A stretch of 42,457 bases of DNA from Bacteroidota bacterium. Its GTDB lineage: Bacteria; Bacteroidota; Bacteroidia; B-17B0; Aurantibacillaceae. The position numbers and the translations under genes are program-made. How positions within the stretch are numbered: the first letter of the stretch is position 1; every line of letters begins with the position of its first letter. Location: the NCBI GenBank assembly GCA_013288015.1, contig JABDCR010000013.1, positions 11,405 through 53,861 on the forward strand, given 5' to 3'. This document shows, piece after piece, positions 39,857 to 42,457 of the stretch. The notes under the pieces are model-generated. The model made no database searches. It worked only from the letters and a program-made list of their open reading frames with translations, and was not told where the DNA came from.

Positions 39857-42457
39857 ATGATTAAAAAAATACTTTTATTGCTTGTCTTTTTTATGACAAG
39901 CATTTTTGTTCAAGCACAAATTACTTCTATCGAATACCCTTCAGGTTACCTAAGTGAGGAAAAAATCATACAAATACTTGAAACATCAAGAAAGAGTGGT
40001 ACGCCGGCTTGGGAGTTACAGCAGCAAAATGAAATGCTTCACGCATTATTAAAGAAACAAACTCAGGATATCGCAAACGGAACCGCCAATAATTCTTACG
40101 GACAAAAAATAATTCAAACTCCACCACAAGTAATGCAAGCATGTACAAACCCCGGGTTTGAAGATGGAACAGTAACTGGTTGGGTGTTAAATCAAGGAAC
40201 TAATAATTCGGTTGCAGGTGCAAATTTACCTTGCCCTACTTGTATCACTACCGGTGGTAGTGGTGGTGTTTATCAGGTAACAACAATAGGTGCTGCTTCC
40301 ACGGTAAATTCGAACGCAGGAAATAATGTGGGTGGTGATGTAAGTACCACGTGTGATTGTTCTCCTACTGATTGTTCAGCACAACCTTATAATGCAGCTG
40401 GAACAGACCGCTTTGGAGGTTTTTCTGTTGTAGCACCTGCTCCATTAGGAGGAACACATTCTTTAATGCTAAATAATTCTAATTGTGGTTATTTAATGCA
40501 GCAAGCTGTTCAATCTTTTGTGGTAAGCGCTGCAAACGTTTCATTTACTTTCCAATATGCGGTAGTTTTACAAGACGGTGGACATCCTGCAAACGCAGCA
40601 CCATATTTTGACGTAAGAGTAACTGATGTAGCTACTGGCACGCTTGTTCCTTGTGCTCAATATTCTGCTTCTGCTACAGGCGCAACTTCAGGGAATTTGA
40701 ATGGTTGGACAGCTTCTGCTGTTGATGGTACTGTATTCTACAAGCCTTGGAGCACTGTATCGCTGAATTTATCATCTATGATAGGTAGAACAGTTTCTAT
40801 AGCATTTACAGTTAGTGATTGTAATGCATCAGGGCATTTTGGTTATGCTTATATAGATGCTAGTTGCAATCCTTTACAAATAACAAGATTGATTCCTTTA
40901 TGTCCAGGGCAAAATGCTGTTCTATCAGGACCGCCTGGTATGGCATCTTATTCCTGGCAACCCGGGGGGGCTACTACACAAAATATAACGACATCTACTC
41001 CCGGTAACTATACGCTCACTACAACATTGGCAACCGGGTGTCCTTCTCCTGCCTTATTTTATAATTTAACACAAGACCCAGATCCCGTCCCGAATTTTTC
41101 AACCAGTAATCCCCCCTGTTCGGGCAGTGTAACATTTACGGATGGTTCTACAGTTGCAGCTCCAGATACAATTACCAATTGGGTTTGGAACTGGGGTGAT
41201 GGCAGCCCCTCTGTGAATGCAACTAGCGCAGCAAATCAAAATCATGCTTATACTACTCCGGGTAATTATACAGTAACTTTAACTGATACAACTAACAACA
41301 AATGTGCGGCTACTTATACTTTTGTAGTTAGTGCAGGTGGCGGTGGACCTAATCCTTCTTTTAGCTCTAATTCTCCGGTTACTGCGCCGCAATGTTTGGT
41401 TGGTAATAATGTTGTATTTACTAACTCATCAACTACCACTGGTAGTGTAACTATTAATGGTTATGATTGGGATTTTGGAGATGGAACTACGGGAACATCT
41501 ACTATTGGTGCACCTAATACATCACATAGCTATACTGCCAGTGGCACTTATGTAGTTACACTTACAGTTAATGTCACCGGATGTAATTCAACCATTACAC
41601 AAACAGTTGTTATCAGTCCTATGCCAACGGCAACTATTAGTGCTCCACCGGTTTGTTTGGGAGGAGCTACTGTGTTTACAAGTACTGTAACTAATGGCGC
41701 TACTTATATATGGGATTATGGAGATGGAGGAGCTGCCGCCGCTGGTTCTGCAACACCCACTCATACTTACGCCACAGCAAATACTTTTGCGGTTACTATG
41801 ACTGTTACATCTGCAGCTCCTTCAAGTTGTACGGTAACTGCAACAACAAATGTTATTGTTAGTCCACTACCAACAGCTGCATTTACAGTTGCTCCTGTTT
41901 GTCTAGGCGCACCGTCTGTTTTTGATGCTACGGCTTCTACGCCGGCAGTAGGTGGCACTTACAATTGGAGTTTTGGCGGCGCAGCACCTAACACAGATGT
42001 TGTAACAGTGCAAACAGATAATCACACTTATCCGGCAGCAGGTACATTCCCGGTAACATTACTTGTTACAGTAGGTACTTGTTCAGCTACAGCCACCGGT
42101 AATGCAGTTGTAAACCCTAATGCTACGGCCGCTATAAGCACTACCCCTGTTTGTTTAGGCGCTGCTACAGTATTTACCAGTACAATAACTAATGGAGCTG
42201 GAAATACATGGAATTTTGGAGATGGGCCAGCCGCTCCTGGACCGGCTAACCCAACGCATACATATGGTACAGCCGGCACATTTCCGGTAACCGTAACAGT
42301 AACTGCAACGGGAGGATGTGTAGCAACAGCCACTACAAATGCAGTGGTAAACCCGGTACCTACTGCAGCATTTAACGTAGCACAGGTTTGTTTGGGTACA
42401 GGCTCTGTGTTTAATAATACATCAACATCAGATTCGGCTTGTGCTTGGAACTTTGGT
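39857..42457 (+). CDS. Large secreted PKD-repeat protein, 5' part
   Basis: The frame opens at ATG 39857 and stays open for 867 codons to the last base, so the gene continues beyond the window. The signal peptide is MIKKILLLLVFFMTSIFVQ, cut after QAQ. Residues about 23-95 are a helical, Gln/Lys-rich spacer. From C96 (ACTNPGFEDGTVTGW) to about 345 a binding domain of jelly-roll type is likely, including SFQYAV-like strands and a late IDASC. About six PKD or Ig-like modules follow from residue 410, most with WDFGDG or WNWGDG motifs; the fourth reads SFGGAAP and lacks the DG. Many modules contain VCLG at their start. A type B sorting domain would be expected at the missing 3' end. Surface function inferred; ligand unknown. 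Confidence 0.88.
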   Translation, partial: MIKKILLLLVFFMTSIFVQAQITSIEYPSGYLSEEKIIQILETSRKSGTPAWELQQQNEMLHALLKKQTQDIANGTANNSYGQKIIQTPPQVMQACTNPGFEDGTVTGWVLNQGTNNSVAGANLPCPTCITTGGSGGVYQVTTIGAASTVNSNAGNNVGGDVSTTCDCSPTDCSAQPYNAAGTDRFGGFSVVAPAPLGGTHSLMLNNSNCGYLMQQAVQSFVVSAANVSFTFQYAVVLQDGGHPANAAPYFDVRVTDVATGTLVPCAQYSASATGATSGNLNGWTASAVDGTVFYKPWSTVSLNLSSMIGRTVSIAFTVSDCNASGHFGYAYIDASCNPLQITRLIPLCPGQNAVLSGPPGMASYSWQPGGATTQNITTSTPGNYTLTTTLATGCPSPALFYNLTQDPDPVPNFSTSNPPCSGSVTFTDGSTVAAPDTITNWVWNWGDGSPSVNATSAANQNHAYTTPGNYTVTLTDTTNNKCAATYTFVVSAGGGGPNPSFSSNSPVTAPQCLVGNNVVFTNSSTTTGSVTINGYDWDFGDGTTGTSTIGAPNTSHSYTASGTYVVTLTVNVTGCNSTITQTVVISPMPTATISAPPVCLGGATVFTSTVTNGATYIWDYGDGGAAAAGSATPTHTYATANTFAVTMTVTSAAPSSCTVTATTNVIVSPLPTAAFTVAPVCLGAPSVFDATASTPAVGGTYNWSFGGAAPNTDVVTVQTDNHTYPAAGTFPVTLLVTVGTCSATATGNAVVNPNATAAISTTPVCLGAATVFTSTITNGAGNTWNFGDGPAAPGPANPTHTYGTAGTFPVTVTVTATGGCVATATTNAVVNPVPTAAFNVAQVCLGTGSVFNNTSTSDSACAWNFG

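Noticed and set aside
41767-42333. Minus-strand frames of 63 and 101 codons near the window end
   Set aside because: They lie opposite the PKD-repeat gene, whose frame is open to the last base, and show only repeat-derived composition.
1-42457. tRNA, rRNA, insertion sequences, integrases, attachment sites
   Set aside because: No tRNA-like cloverleaf arms, rRNA stretches, transposase motifs or flanking direct repeats were seen on reading both strands; a tRNAscan or IS search would settle it.

Overview
This window comes from a member of the Bacteroidota, most likely an uncultured Bacteroidia. The evidence is AT-rich DNA, repeated promoter elements of the form TAnnTTTG, signal peptides ending in AQ, several very large secreted proteins with a type B (gliding-motility-associated) C-terminal sorting domain of the type IX secretion system (T9SS), a PorP/SprF-family partner protein, and a DUF5606 gene. 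I saw no tRNA, rRNA, insertion sequence, phage gene or CRISPR array. No gene-free stretch exceeds about 230 bases; the longest (12451-12679) holds the SRP RNA gene and its promoters.

Layout. (1) 1-7531: the 3' end of a repetitive T9SS adhesin, strong hairpins, then a promoter driving a small secreted protein and a second, 1730-residue paralogous adhesin. (2) 7662-14673: housekeeping genes. These are htpG; a convergent set read leftwards (response regulator, ispH, a DUF4238 gene); the SRP RNA gene ffs, also leftward; and then, rightward, a polyprenol-phosphate-type glycosyltransferase overlapping mutY. (3) 14766-18838: a third T9SS type B adhesin followed two bases later by a PorP/SprF-family gene. 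(4) 18871-22973: DUF5606, then the phenylacetyl-CoA epoxidase genes paaA, paaB and paaC followed by a DUF4159 gene, and a Gly/Tyr/Met-rich secreted protein. (5) 22983-25769: recR and recG on the minus strand. (6) 25886-31040: a sodium:solute symporter, an M13 metallopeptidase, a 65-residue Lys/Cys-rich exported protein and a PA0069-type radical SAM protein. (7) 31117-39745: a seven-gene, same-strand surface polysaccharide cluster (two GT4 glycosyltransferases, an O-antigen polymerase/ligase-like protein, an unclassified multispan protein, an acyltransferase-3, an NAD-dependent sugar epimerase/dehydratase and an asparagine-synthase-type amidotransferase). (8) 39857-42457: the 5' part of a fourth large secreted protein with PKD repeats, open to the end of the window.

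How it fits together. Much of the window is about the cell surface: four large exported repeat proteins, a T9SS accessory protein and a polysaccharide assembly cluster. The most unusual features are sequence structures. There is a higher-order A-B-A-B-A repeat inside the 1730-residue adhesin, a perfect 54-bp palindrome and a TTCG-capped dyad between adhesin genes, a 40-bp palindrome between convergent genes, and paired inverted repeats around the htpG promoter. Both window edges fall inside repeated adhesin modules, which may reflect an assembly limit. No clearly new defence or mobile system is visible. The best candidates for undescribed biology are the small protein plus adhesin operon, the Lys/Cys-rich exported peptide, and the polysaccharide cluster with its amidotransferase.
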